64,000 nucleotides of DNA from JAKFVC01 sp040386595 (GTDB taxonomy: Bacteria; Planctomycetota; Planctomycetia; Planctomycetales; Planctomycetaceae). The stretch covers positions 1 through 64,000 of the forward strand of contig JAZKFE010000078.1 in NCBI GenBank assembly GCA_040386595.1. Reading direction: 5' to 3'. A program made the translations under genes and the position numbers. How positions within the stretch are numbered: position 1 is the stretch's first letter; every line of letters starts with the position of its first letter. Below are positions 34,625-44,881 of this stretch, in pieces. The notes below the pieces were generated by a model. That model did no database searches, was not told the DNA's origin, and was given only the letters and a program-made list of their open reading frames with translations.

Positions 34625-36567
34625 TCACCGGAACCGACCTTCGACAATGGCATCAAAGGGATCGAGTCGGCTCGCACGCCATGCGGGAAGTAGTGCTCCA
34701 AAACAGCAACACAACAGTGATCCGGCAGCCACGATGGTCCAGTCTGCTGGGTACAGATCGACATTCATGATCGGTTTCCAATGCAGCCACCAGATATGCG
34801 TCGGGGGAACCCATTCCATTCCTTTTGCGAGCCCCCAGCCGCATGCGACACTGGCCGCTGCCGCGAAAAAACCAATCGCTGCGGCACGCATCAGGATTGA
34901 GATAAAAATTCCGCCGCGCGACATTCCCATGACTCGCAGGATACCGATCGTCCCCCGTTTGCGGTCGGTGGAATCAATCAGGACACTCACCACCGTGATG
35001 ACTCCAAACAGGAACACCCCAGCCCCGACGACCAGGACTAGGAGTTGCAATGACACGTCTTGGCGCTGAATTTCCGAGATTCGTCCCGTTTCTGACATCA
35101 CCGCGAACTGCTTTTGAGACAACGCCTGCACGACCTCCGGAACGTTGTCGATGGTGCGGGCATAAAGGCGAGCTCGGTCGTATACCGGAGGTTGCGGTAG
35201 CGGAACGAACAGCTGCACGGCCGCATCAAAATCGACCGTTCCTGCCGCGTGTGCTGCCAGCCACGACGTCATGGTCGCGGGGACGACGGCGATGTGGCGT
35301 TCCGTGTGGGCCGCAGCTGCGGCGTCCTTCAGAGGGGGGACCGTGTTGTCAACTTTCAGCGCGACGGACTGAGTTTTGTTTAATGGCCAGGTGCTGAAAT
35401 TCTGAGTCGCCGCATGAGGTTCGATCTTAGCCCGAAGGTTGGCTTGCCGGACGAGATGCGGGGACGCTTCGTAGTCGAACGCCAGCTCCGGTTGCTGAAA
35501 GTATTCGCGCAACCATGTTCGCTTGGGCAAGGAAAGTCCTACCAGAACCCACGATTCGCTTTGAATCTTCGCCGTCGCCGGTGAACTCCAGGGCAGCACC
35601 ACGTCATCGGCCGTTGTCAGTTCGCTGAGCTCCGACGGCGCGAGATAGAGCCAGGATCCCGGCTTTTGTAATGAGGTTAANNNNNNNNNNTTAATGTGCT
35701 GGCTTGGTAGATCTTAAGTTTTGTCCGTTTGTCCGAGACTAATAATGCCGCTAGCGGATCGGGAGGATTGTTTGACAGGTCGACGAGTTGCAGCCCCCGT
35801 TCGGTGAATAATCGATGATCGTCTTCCGTCAGATTTGCGTCCGCTTCGCAGAAAATGAGATAGCTGGAGTATCCGTCTCGAGCGGGCTGTTTAGCACTGG
35901 GCCAGCCGAATTCTTTAACACGTTGCCCTCGAATGTATTGTTCGCAGGCATCCAGTAAATCAATGTCGGCATAGCCAATTAACGCACCTTGAGTTTCAGT
36001 CTGGATCACGGCTTGGACGCGGCACTCCAGGGTGACTGTTTCCTCGTCACTTCCCCGGCCGCGTGTGACCAGAACTTGAACTTCATCGCCGACCTTCGCG
36101 TGGAGCTGCCCGGCCAGACCTTGCCCCAGGATGACTGTACGAGACCGGGATGGAGGCGCTTCGACTCCCAGTTGCCGGAGTTTGGGATCACCCTGGCGGG
36201 TCGAGAAGAGTGTCGCCGATTCGACTTCAAATGGCGTTCTTCCGGAAGCCTTCCGTTGCATACGGACGACGCGTTGCTTTTCAGGAATGATGACTTCCAC
36301 CGCGGGGAATTGCCGCTCTAGCCGCGCGATGGCTTCCCGGTTCATGAGTTCGCCCTTTTGAGCGGACCAGAACGTCACTTCACGACCGCTGGGGCTGGTG
36401 ACCAGCTCTTTGCGCAGTTCGGCGACATGCCCTCGCTTCAGTCCCAGCAACATCAGAATGGGCAGGCAGATCCCGGCCACGATGATGATGTGGTGCTGAG
36501 TCGTGCTCCACAAGCGAATCAGGTCGAGCCAGCCGAGCCGAATATAAAACAACCACCGGGAGATCAT
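34625..36567 (-). CDS. ABC transporter permease, FtsX-type, split by a sequence gap
   Basis: One gene interrupted by ten Ns at 35681-35690. The N-terminal part has a membrane segment (HIIIVAGICLPILMLLGL) and a large external domain (AKVGDEVQVLVTRGRG). After the gap, QKPGSWLYLAPSELSELTTAD continues. The C-terminal FtsX domain has LLVLVVGAGVFLFGVITVVS, RKRGTIGILRVMGMSRGGI and ALLPAWRASRLDPFDAIVEG. TTAA stands on both sides of the gap; joining on one TTAA gives QASTLTSLQKPG in a single frame of about 643 residues. The start overlaps the ATPase stop by 4 bases (ATGA), so the two are coupled. FtsX-type transporters often act as mechanotransmitters on periplasmic partners rather than classical pumps. 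Confidence 0.85.
35681..35690. other. Assembly gap (10 N) inside the FtsX-type permease gene
   Basis: Both flanks carry TTAA; collapsing one copy restores an open frame through the gap, so no bases may actually be missing. Confidence 0.93.
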
Positions 36568-37589
36568 GCATCAACTTTCTGCGTGAGTGGTCCTGCAGCG
36601 GCCAGAGCCACGGCCTCTGAAAATTGCGGAAGCGGCTGGAGATCAGTGTCGCTCGGAGCAGGCAGATCTGCCGGAATGACAATAGAATAGGATTGTTCCG
36701 CTTCAGGTGACGAAATGCTGGTCGCGATTATCGGACTGTTGCGAGTCACCTCCACGACTTCACCTACTGGTTGCCCCTTCACGGGAGCCATCCGAATAAT
36801 GACGTCGGCAAACGCCGCTGCTAGTTGCTCATCGTGAGTAATCATTACCGCCGCGCCTTGCGAAGACTCACTACATTGCAGCAGGCGGAGTTGCTCAAGG
36901 GCTCCCCAGGCAAGTTCCCGGTTCAGGGCGCTTGTGGGTTCATCGACATAAAGTAATGTCGGACGATGAGCGATGGCTCGAGCCAGTGCCACGCGTTGAT
37001 ACTCGCCCCCGGATAGCTTGTTAATTCGGGAGAAGGCCAGTCGCCGCCGTCGCTGTTGTCTTTCAGCTTCAGTTCCGGCCGTGTCTGAAACGCCAGAACC
37101 ATCCAAGCGAAAAGTCGTGAGTAATTCGTCGACTCGGTCCCAGCAGCGTTGCCCCAGCATGCCATTTAAACGCAGGGGGGCTGCAATATTTTCGCGTACG
37201 GTGAGTGCCGGCAGCAGTTCCCCACTTTGCAGGGCAAATCCCAGGTGTTGTCGCCGCAGCCGTTCGACCTGTCGCAGCTGACGTCGCATCCAAATCTGCC
37301 GTAAGTCATGCTCGAGCCACGTTCCATCCTGGTTCTGCGTTCGCATGATAAAAGTCTCTAAGCTGTCCGGCTGAGTGGGAGATCTCAAGAGTCCCAGCAC
37401 AGTCAGCAATGTGGTCTTGCCGCACCCACTAGGCCCCAGGAGTGCGACGACGCTCCGCCTGGCAATTTGCAGGTGATGCTTGACGCGAACAACAAACTGC
37501 TCCCCCCGTTCCGGGTCAAACAGACGCTGTTCCAGTCCCGCCAGTTCAAGCACATAGTCTGGTGGTTCATTGAGTGATTTCGACGACAT
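36564..37589 (-). CDS. ABC transporter ATP-binding protein (LolD/MacB-like)
   Basis: 341 residues. Walker A GPSGCGKTT, the Q-loop in LGFALQSGELLPALT, signature LSGGEYQRVALARA and Walker B LLYVDEPTS are all present, followed by the H-loop AVMITHDEQLA. The length exceeds the usual 230 because of an insertion after Walker A (SLETFIMRTQNQDGTWLEHD) and a C-terminal extension beyond about 265 with a Pro/Gln tail. It drives the FtsX-type permease encoded immediately downstream (ATGA overlap). The vWA-like gene lies 97 bases upstream on the same strand. The insert is unusual for the LolD group and may contact the permease or partner proteins (inference). Confidence 0.92.
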   Translation of the reverse strand: MSSKSLNEPPDYVLELAGLEQRLFDPERGEQFVVRVKHHLQIARRSVVALLGPSGCGKTTLLTVLGLLRSPTQPDSLETFIMRTQNQDGTWLEHDLRQIWMRRQLRQVERLRRQHLGFALQSGELLPALTVRENIAAPLRLNGMLGQRCWDRVDELLTTFRLDGSGVSDTAGTEAERQQRRRRLAFSRINKLSGGEYQRVALARAIAHRPTLLYVDEPTSALNRELAWGALEQLRLLQCSESSQGAAVMITHDEQLAAAFADVIIRMAPVKGQPVGEVVEVTRNSPIIATSISSPEAEQSYSIVIPADLPAPSDTDLQPLPQFSEAVALAAAGPLTQKVDA

Positions 37590-37686
37590 ACCCCGAACCC
37601 GTTGTTGTGAAAACTAAAGGGACAAGTACAGGAAACGAGCAGATTTAAACGCCTGTGTAGAAAACTCTTGAAACGCTAATAAAACG

Positions 37687-39774
37687 TTACGGCAGCTCGC
37701 TGACGCGAAGGAATGTGAACTTGTCGTTGACGGCCTTCTCAGACAGCGTCAGCCAGTCTTGGCGGCTGCTCAGCAGGTCGTCGATCCGGAAGACTGCCGA
37801 TTGCAGTCGGTCCAACCATTGCTTGAAGGCCTCGGTGGTCATCAGGGCTAGGTCCGCGGGGGATGTATCGAGAGCAGCCGTGCGTAGCGGCAAGTCGGAG
37901 ATCAGGTCCTTCAATTTGACATTCGCTGCGAGTTCTTGTCCGGTGCTGGTTTCGGTCAGAACTTCTTTTAGATCATTCAGAATGCCACCGACATCCTGCC
38001 GGTCGACCTTGCTGGTCTTCCCTTTAAATCGAGTAAAAAGCCCATCGAGCGTGCTTTTTAAACGTGTCAGCTCGACTTCGGAGACCATCACCTTCTTGGC
38101 GGCAACTTCGCGTCCCCGTGCATCCCGTACGGTCGCCGTACCTTCATACACTGTGGTGTCCTTGAACTTCTCAGCTGCCGCTCCAACGAGTGTAAACAGC
38201 GGTTGCGAGAGTTCGTTCCGGCTGTCCATTGCGGGAGCGTTTCCTTCTCGGACGTTTTCCAAATCTTTAAACGACTCTTGTAACTTTAGAGAAAGATTGC
38301 GTGCCGCTTCAGTGACCTTCGCGGCATTCGGCTCTACGGCTTGAAAGATGCCGGTAAATTCGCCGTTATTGCCTGACAATTGTTGGTATTGGGCCAGTGC
38401 CAATTCACGCTGATTCCGTATTAGCTGGTACTGTCCGCATAGGCTTGCGGTCTCGACCGCTTTCTCCTGTCCCAGTGCCTTCACCATCGCTGCGAGGTGT
38501 GACGTTAATTGGTCATCAGTCGCTCGTGTGAGAAGTAGAGACAGTTCGACTACCGATTGATCGACTGCCGGTAAATCTCTTCCTAGCAACAGTGTATGAA
38601 TATTTTTCGACATGCGAGCCTTCGAATCTCCACCCCCCTGAGGCTTCGATCGACTTAGTAGTTGACCTAGTGTCAATCTCGTACTATTGAAGCCGCGAGG
38701 CCGTCGGGAGCTTGATGTTAAGATGTTGTCCACTCCGCCGTATTGATTGGGGTTTTGTCCTCGTTCAGCCAATTGGCAACTCGCCACGCCGAGCAGAATG
38801 ATGTGTTTCACGCTGTTGGAGGACCATGTTGCGTTTTGTATGGCTTCGTTCAATCCGGCCAGGACGTCTTCCGGCCAATCGTCTTCCAACGCAATGGCTT
38901 CCAGACGATCTAAACTTGCTGAAAAACGCTCGTGATCGTCAGTGAGATCACAAGTTGTTCGACTGGTGAAACGAGCTTTGGGAACGTTGTCTTGATATTC
39001 GACGAATCCCAGGCGAACGGCTCCTTTCAGCTTCTCATTGCTGCGAAGCGTACCGATCGTTTCGCGAATCATATCTTTCAAATAGTCGAACATCCGCTTT
39101 GGATCGTTTTTGTCATATTTGGCTAACATAAAGTCCGTACTTTCGATCACGAATACGATCTCCAGTTTGACGTCGCGTAGCTCGTTGCGTTGCTTGGCTA
39201 GAGTTCCACCTTGGCCCACTCCCTGGACATTTCCGGCGTAGACGATGACCGGGTACTCGCTATCGTCTCCTTTCTCCGTCTCAGGAGCATTCGAGATGAG
39301 GGCATAGCGACGCTTACCATCGGGGACCGCATTCTGCTTCGCAGAACCTCCACCCGCGAGTTGCAATTCAAACGCACGATCTCCTTGAGGGTTGATCGGA
39401 TCGAGGATAAATCGTGTGCTCCAGGCACGCAGATCTTTCTCGCCAATCCAACCGACGGCGAGTCCCTTGGAATCTCCAACTCTGAGACGGCCGTTGATTG
39501 GGCCCGATGTTCCATCCTCATTTTTGATGCGGAAGAAGATGGCCCACGGTTCGATGGGTTCGCCTTGAGCCATGGGGGTCTCGGCAAGCGTGGCCTTGGA
39601 ACTGACGACTACCACCTTCGCCACCAGCGATGACGGCTTGCCATTGGAGCCAGGGACATAGACGAGTTTGTTCTCATTCGCCGCATGAGCGGAGTGAGGT
39701 GCCGTTGCGTGAATCCAGATCAGGCAGGCGACTATCCATCGCAGCCAATTTAACGAGCTCATCGGAGCAGTCAT
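37687..39774 (-). CDS. Secreted vWA-like protein with altered metal site
   Basis: 695 residues from the ATG at 39774, with GAGGA eight bases upstream. A signal peptide is clear (LRWIVACLIWIHATAPHSAHA). An N-terminal strand-rich region (about 30-180, with PWAIFFRIKNEDGTSGPING) precedes a von Willebrand factor A-like domain: LEIVFVIESTDFM, AVRLGFVEYQD, then VKHIILLGVASCQLA. The metal-binding D-x-S-x-S motif reads E-S-T-D-F, so metal binding is doubtful. From about 430 the protein is helical and coiled-coil-like (LALAQYQQLSGNNGEF; LSLKLQESFKDLENVREGN). Such proteins can bind partners in the periplasm. It lies between a TPR protein gene and the ABC ATPase gene in the run. Confidence 0.8.
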   Translation of the reverse strand: MTAPMSSLNWLRWIVACLIWIHATAPHSAHAANENKLVYVPGSNGKPSSLVAKVVVVSSKATLAETPMAQGEPIEPWAIFFRIKNEDGTSGPINGRLRVGDSKGLAVGWIGEKDLRAWSTRFILDPINPQGDRAFELQLAGGGSAKQNAVPDGKRRYALISNAPETEKGDDSEYPVIVYAGNVQGVGQGGTLAKQRNELRDVKLEIVFVIESTDFMLAKYDKNDPKRMFDYLKDMIRETIGTLRSNEKLKGAVRLGFVEYQDNVPKARFTSRTTCDLTDDHERFSASLDRLEAIALEDDWPEDVLAGLNEAIQNATWSSNSVKHIILLGVASCQLAERGQNPNQYGGVDNILTSSSRRPRGFNSTRLTLGQLLSRSKPQGGGDSKARMSKNIHTLLLGRDLPAVDQSVVELSLLLTRATDDQLTSHLAAMVKALGQEKAVETASLCGQYQLIRNQRELALAQYQQLSGNNGEFTGIFQAVEPNAAKVTEAARNLSLKLQESFKDLENVREGNAPAMDSRNELSQPLFTLVGAAAEKFKDTTVYEGTATVRDARGREVAAKKVMVSEVELTRLKSTLDGLFTRFKGKTSKVDRQDVGGILNDLKEVLTETSTGQELAANVKLKDLISDLPLRTAALDTSPADLALMTTEAFKQWLDRLQSAVFRIDDLLSSRQDWLTLSEKAVNDKFTFLRVSELP

Positions 39775-39864
39775 TGAAAAATCCTCATGATCAGTATGAA
39801 TAAACTTGTTGTGTCGAGATGAATCTCGATTCAAGTCGATGTATTAAATGACGAAAGAGGGATG

Positions 39865-42663
39865 TTATGTGGCAGTGAATTTCAGCTTTAGCAGGGCCAG
39901 CCTCGACCGAGCTTTGAGCTGTTGCTCGGGTGAAGGCTTGGCGCGCAGGGTTTGCTCGTACGCCACCACTGCGGCTTGATGTTTTCCGACTTTTTCCCGC
40001 AAATTGCCGAGCGTCAGAAGCGTCGCCGCCGGAGCCGATTGATCTTCTTTTAAACTTTCTTCCAGACGCTGCAGGGCTTCGGCCAGCAGTGGCTCTGCTT
40101 TCTCTGGCTTCAGATTCGCCTCGTCAATCATCGTGTCGATGAGGGCATCTCGGAGAGAACGTGCCTGGGGGTGTCGCCGCGTTCCAGCATCGAGTACGGT
40201 CCGGGCCTCTCCTAGCAACAGTTCGCGACGTAAACGGATGGCTTCGTTTAAATAGTAGTCGGGACTATTGAGTCGCGACTGAGCGGTCTCGGTCATCTGG
40301 ACCAGGTATGGAAATCGCTCGCGTTGCCCGGCCCCTTGTTGCAGCAATTGTGCTGCGAGTCGTTGCAGATTGAGGGCTAAGGTCAAATATTCCCGGCATG
40401 GCTTGCTGGTCGCTGGCAATGATCGCGTTGCATATTCCTCTGCTGCGAGTGCTACCGCGAAGGCCAACACGGGATCGTTGATTTGTGACGTGCTTTTCTG
40501 GATGTCGCTCACCGGAAGATTAGCGAGCTTCTCGTCGGTAAGATCGGGGTACCACTTTGACAACGCGTATCGCAGGGCAACCGAGTACTGTTCGGCTCCG
40601 ATCAGTCCCATTACCGCCAGGACACGCCCCTCCGCCTGGAGTTGATCTCGCACATTGCGCGTCTCCTGAATATCGAGAGCCGTTTGCGGCGACCAGTGAT
40701 GCTCGGCCCGACCGAGTTCCACCATGACTCCTTGCAGGCTGGCAGCGGCTTGTTGCGACGAACCGAACTTCAATGCGAGGGCTGCCGGCAAGAACCGTTG
40801 TAGTCCTTGTCGCAAGAAGCGTTCTTCTTGAGCGAGTCGCAGATTCGAGGCATCTTCGCGGCCCCATAGCGCTTGCAGTGCGGGGGCCCCCAGCAGTGCG
40901 GTCGCCTTGGTCGCATAAGGAAGTTTCGCCGCAGCGTCGGCGGCCGCGGCGAATGCCAGCTGCGCAGAATCTCGGTAGTCGGGAGCAAGGCGCAGTGACA
41001 AATACCCCTGAGCCAGCCGTCCCGCCAGAATGGCTTCGCGGAACTGGAGTTGCTCACCCGCGGAGGCCGCTGGTTCTGCATGAGTTAAGTTTTCCAAGGC
41101 TGCGGAAAGAGTCTCCGCCACTGCGGCCGCAGCGGCTGTTGGCCTGGCACCGTCGATCAGTATCAGCCCTGCCTCGGCGAGCGACAAGTAGGCCTCGGCT
41201 TGCCATTGGATTGGTGCGTCTGCGGCCTGTTTTGCGGGGAGTAAGTCTTCTCGTGCCTGGTTCAAGCGAGCGATCTCACTCTGCCGCCAATTGGCCTCTG
41301 GCAGGGCAATTTTCGGATCGGTTTGTTGTTGAATTTGCTGCCAGGCTGCGAGCACGCGGACCTTGCCACGCAGCAATTGGAATGGTGGTCTGGTTTCTTG
41401 GGCCGCCTGTTCCTGAGTGACCTGCTGCAGAAATTTCTCTAACTCTTGAGGGGCTTCTCCGGTTCGTGTGCGAGCCTCCAGCAATGCGACGAGAATCGGT
41501 TCGGCACGCTGCAGGCTCAATCCGAACTCTAGACGCCGCGTGGCTTCCACGAGCTTGCCCGATTGCGTCAAAACTGCGGCACTTTGCAAGAGTTTTGTCG
41601 GCGACTCCAGTTCGTGAAGTTGTTGTTCGATCTCGGTAATCAGTGCCGGGGCGGCTTGTTGTTCGCGGGCTTTGTCTCGGGCCTTAGCAAATGCTTCTCG
41701 GGCCCGTAGAAATTGAGGTGCGGCATCTGCGTGGGCTTGAGTGCTTAGGAGAGCGGTTGATGTTTTCAAGCGGCCCAGTTCTCGCGAGCTGAGACCCCGG
41801 GCATAGAATGCCAGAGCACTGGCTTTCGCAACATCTTTAGTCGCTGCGTCAGCCATGGCCGCCGCCTCTTCCAGCAGGTTTTGTCGGACATCATGCGGTG
41901 CGAGTTCGGCTAAGCGATTGAGCATCATGGCTTGCAACGCCTGGTGGTGTGTTTGCACATCAGCGGCGACTGGAGCCAGCAATTCCTTAACAACTTGCAG
42001 TTCGCCGGATGTATCCGCTTCCAGCAGAGGTTCATCCTGGAAGAGATAGAAATCTCGCCGACGGCCTGCGATCTCTTCCACTTTTGTCAGAGTTTGTGCA
42101 GCTTCCGCTCCTAATTTCTTGACTTCATTAGCACGGCCCAGGACCAACTCGGAGTTCAATAACACGAGTTGCCGGGTCAGATCGCGATAAGATTGATTCA
42201 ATTCTCGGAGTTGTTGCAGTCGTTCCAATTCTGATGCCCGGCTGACGTCACGTTTAGCGGCGGCTGCGTCCCGCCGTGCCAGGCTCGCATCCAATCGCAT
42301 CGTAAGCTGAGTGTCTTTGACCAGCTGTCGTTCGAGTTCTGGTTCGGCTTCGAGTTGTTTGACGAGACCGTCAAGCTCGACAAGTCCATTGGAAAGCGCA
42401 TCATAGGCCCCGCTTGAGAGAGTCCATTCGGGCCGTGCGGCCAATTCCCCTAGTAACAGTCGCCAGCTGGTTTCACGCACTCGATTGGGGATCGATTTCT
42501 CCGCGACATTGTCCTTCCGTGCCGCCCGTAAGCGGTCGGCGGTACTACTCAGAGTTTCTTGCGCATCAATAGAGGAAAGGGACACGCTCAAGACGAGTGC
42601 CGCGCGAACAATCACACCTGGAGCGGAGCTATGGGAATGACGACGTTTCGGCGACATCAACAT
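39865..42663 (-). CDS. Large helical TPR-like secreted protein
   Basis: Family not firmly recognised; about 932 residues from the ATG at 42663. Alternatives at 42657, 42687 and a TTG at 42702 have no better ribosome binding site. A signal peptide follows (VIVRAALVLSVSLSSIDAQE). The body is almost entirely helical, Ala/Leu/Glu/Gln/Arg-rich, with TPR-like repeats (for example KLVEATRRLEFGLSLQRAEP) and a clear TPR pair at the end (EKAEPLLAEALQRLEESLKE; AAVVAYEQTLRAKPSPEQQL). It is GC-rich and long, consistent with a solenoid. It lies in the same run as a smaller TPR protein and the vWA-like protein. Confidence 0.72.
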   Translation of the reverse strand: MLMSPKRRHSHSSAPGVIVRAALVLSVSLSSIDAQETLSSTADRLRAARKDNVAEKSIPNRVRETSWRLLLGELAARPEWTLSSGAYDALSNGLVELDGLVKQLEAEPELERQLVKDTQLTMRLDASLARRDAAAAKRDVSRASELERLQQLRELNQSYRDLTRQLVLLNSELVLGRANEVKKLGAEAAQTLTKVEEIAGRRRDFYLFQDEPLLEADTSGELQVVKELLAPVAADVQTHHQALQAMMLNRLAELAPHDVRQNLLEEAAAMADAATKDVAKASALAFYARGLSSRELGRLKTSTALLSTQAHADAAPQFLRAREAFAKARDKAREQQAAPALITEIEQQLHELESPTKLLQSAAVLTQSGKLVEATRRLEFGLSLQRAEPILVALLEARTRTGEAPQELEKFLQQVTQEQAAQETRPPFQLLRGKVRVLAAWQQIQQQTDPKIALPEANWRQSEIARLNQAREDLLPAKQAADAPIQWQAEAYLSLAEAGLILIDGARPTAAAAAVAETLSAALENLTHAEPAASAGEQLQFREAILAGRLAQGYLSLRLAPDYRDSAQLAFAAAADAAAKLPYATKATALLGAPALQALWGREDASNLRLAQEERFLRQGLQRFLPAALALKFGSSQQAAASLQGVMVELGRAEHHWSPQTALDIQETRNVRDQLQAEGRVLAVMGLIGAEQYSVALRYALSKWYPDLTDEKLANLPVSDIQKSTSQINDPVLAFAVALAAEEYATRSLPATSKPCREYLTLALNLQRLAAQLLQQGAGQRERFPYLVQMTETAQSRLNSPDYYLNEAIRLRRELLLGEARTVLDAGTRRHPQARSLRDALIDTMIDEANLKPEKAEPLLAEALQRLEESLKEDQSAPAATLLTLGNLREKVGKHQAAVVAYEQTLRAKPSPEQQLKARSRLALLKLKFTAT

Positions 42664-42920
42664 TTTTATCGAGTGAATTTGAAACATGATGAAGGCCCGC
42701 AAGTAACAAAAAGAGGAATGACAGACTCATGTGTCATGCGTGTGAAATCACCGGTCGAGATGCGGGCTCCGCCAGCATTGGTTACCAGTCTGTGAGATTC
42801 ATCCGCCCGGCTCGTCGACGTAGTTCCAAGATGAGCATTTACTTTGATCTCGGTTTAGGCGCGCGCCTGCAGCACGGAACGGAATTCGTTCGCTTGCGTA
42901 TGAGGAGCTGTGGGAGAGCA

Positions 42921-43688
42921 TTACTTGGAAATGGGCGTTCCTGATCGTGCGCGAGCAGTGGCAGGTGGCCGTTGGGCCAGGGTTTCGTTGAGCCAGTTGC
43001 GCAGTGGACCTTGGACAAACTCCAGCCGTGAATTCAGATCTCGTAACTCGCCGTTCACGTTTGATCCGGGGGTGCGCATCAGGCTGGCGGCCGTCGCCAC
43101 TTCGCGTTCCGCATCCTGGTCTCGTCCTAGTCTTTTGTAGGCCAACGCTCGGTAGATGTGATACATCGCCACGCTTGAATCGAGCCGACAGGCTTCTTCG
43201 AAACTCCAGGCGGCATCGGCCATACGATTGGCCTGAAAGGCGTTCGTTCCACTGTGAAACTCGTCACGGGCCGCATTCGGAAAATGAGGCCGCGGTTGCT
43301 GCAACAGCTGATCCAGGGCGGTCCGCAGTCGAGTCAAATGACCGGCCTGTTCAGCGGGATTGGACTGATTCTTGGTAAGTAAATCGGTTGCAGTTAGATA
43401 GTCACGCAAGGCATCTTCGTGACTGCCGGCCACGACCCACAGTTCTGCTCGAGCCAGGTACGGTTCTGCGGTTTGTCGCTCCAGTTTGCGGTTTTCGCGG
43501 AGAATATTATCGATTTCCGCCCATGCTGATTGTACGGCTCGCGATTGAAGTTGAATCAACGCAGGGACGCCTTCGCACGTTCCCCGAGCCGGCGCTCCTA
43601 ACAAAACGCCAGTAATGAGAATAAATATCATTCCATATTGATAGTTCTGCCGTTTTTGATGTTTGTAGGCTCGTGAGGTTACTGTCAT
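42921..43688 (-). CDS. Secreted TPR-containing protein
   Basis: 255 residues. The ATG at 43688 opens it; a second ATG 19 codons later sits directly ahead of the hydrophobic stretch (IFILITGVLLGAPARG), so the true start is uncertain. TPR-like helices are visible: AEPYLARAELWVVAGSHEDALRDYL and AAWSFEEACRLDSSVAMYHIYRALAYKRLGRDQDAE. The rest is helical, ending in a Pro/Ala/Arg tail. It is the first gene of the co-directional run ending at 32978 and is separated from the divergent sigma factor by about 580 bases. It is probably a periplasmic adaptor (inference). Confidence 0.75.
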   Translation of the reverse strand: MTVTSRAYKHQKRQNYQYGMIFILITGVLLGAPARGTCEGVPALIQLQSRAVQSAWAEIDNILRENRKLERQTAEPYLARAELWVVAGSHEDALRDYLTATDLLTKNQSNPAEQAGHLTRLRTALDQLLQQPRPHFPNAARDEFHSGTNAFQANRMADAAWSFEEACRLDSSVAMYHIYRALAYKRLGRDQDAEREVATAASLMRTPGSNVNGELRDLNSRLEFVQGPLRNWLNETLAQRPPATARARSGTPISK

Positions 43689-44272
43689 GGCGGCCCGCCC
43701 CTCGTGTTGTACGTTGCAGTTGTATTGATTGTGGTTTGGTCAACCGTCGCTATTAAAAATAGCATGTCCACGGAAGCAATTGATCATATGATAAATGAAT
43801 CACTACTCTAGGACTGCCTGCGAGTGTTGTCAAACTCACTGGACGCGATCTGGCGATTTGGGCTCACATGATTGTTGACAATGACATGTAATCAGGCCGC
43901 TTCGAAGTTGGTTGTACGGAGGATGCCGGCCAATGTCTGTTTTTTGATCACAACTTTGGTAGGTTCGAGGTCGGTTCTGCGCGGCGTGAGTGACTATCTC
44001 TGTCACGCCTGAGCCGGTGTGAATATCGTTCGGTTGTTCATGGTGAATGCCGTATGAACGCCTTCGGGGCTCTTGTCGAGAATCGATGTTTCTCTATTTC
44101 TCTCCCTGTTATGCGACAGCGAAGGCCGCGAGGGGCCAGAAAATGTGGCCAGAAATTTTCTTGGCCCTGAATGGCACCCACCGTCGCAAATCGAGCGAGA
44201 GAGGAGGACTGGGGGTGAAGTTTGTGTTAATATTAGGCGAATCGCTTCTTTTCGATTTGCCAAGGACTCAAT
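43689..44272. other. Divergent intergenic region between the transporter run and the sigma/kinase pair
   Basis: About 580 bases. A 7-bp hairpin (GGCGTGA at 43983-43989, TCACGCC at 44003-44009) lies in the middle. Short open frames there are shadows. Promoters for both divergent units are expected here, and an ECF-type promoter would be the natural target of the neighbouring sigma factor, but I could not identify one with confidence. Confidence 0.45.
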
Positions 44273-44881
44273 ATGCCGCAGCCTTCGGGGATGGGGACTG
44301 ACACCGAACTGCAAAACCTGATAGACCTTACGTTACGAGGCGACTCGTCAGCGCACGTGTCTTTACTAAATCATGCCTGTGACCGACTGCTGCGGCTGAC
44401 TCGAAAAATGTTCCACGGATTTCCGAATCTCCGGCGGTGGGAAGAAACGGATGACGTGTTTCAGAATTCGATGGTGCGATTGCATCGGGCATTGGTTGAT
44501 GCGCGAGTTGAGTCCGTACGGCACTTTTTTAATCTGGCGGCACTCCAGGTGCGACGGGAGTTGCTCGATCTCGCAAAGCATCACTTCGGTCCCGAGGGGG
44601 CTGCTGCGAAGCATCACACGGATGGCATCCCCTCTGATGAGAATGGAGGAGCCCTGCACGATCGGGCGGATGAACCAGACAATTTGTGCGGTTGGAGCGA
44701 TTTTCACGCTCAGGTAGATCAGTTGCCGGCAGACGAACGGGAAGTGTTCAGTTTACTTTACTATCATGAATTGACGCAGGAAGAAGCTGCTCGAGTTTTG
44801 GAAATCTCGTTGCGGACCGTCAAACGCCGCTGGCACTCGGCCCGGCTGCAGTTGCACGAGGGATTGAATCGTGATCGATAA
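44273..44881 (+). CDS. ECF-family RNA polymerase sigma factor
   Basis: 202 residues. Region 2 shows MFHGFPNLRRWEETDDVFQNSMVRLHRAL, and region 4 shows LPADEREVFSLLYYHELTQEEAARVLEISLRTVKRRWHSARLQL, the helix-turn-helix that reads the -35 element. No anti-sigma gene follows; instead the stop overlaps the GTG start of a Ser/Thr kinase gene by 11 bases, a pairing seen repeatedly in planctomycetes, where the kinase is proposed to take the anti-sigma's regulatory place. Cytoplasmic. Divergent from the ABC/vWA/TPR run, its possible target (inference). Confidence 0.93.
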   Translation: MPQPSGMGTDTELQNLIDLTLRGDSSAHVSLLNHACDRLLRLTRKMFHGFPNLRRWEETDDVFQNSMVRLHRALVDARVESVRHFFNLAALQVRRELLDLAKHHFGPEGAAAKHHTDGIPSDENGGALHDRADEPDNLCGWSDFHAQVDQLPADEREVFSLLYYHELTQEEAARVLEISLRTVKRRWHSARLQLHEGLNRDR

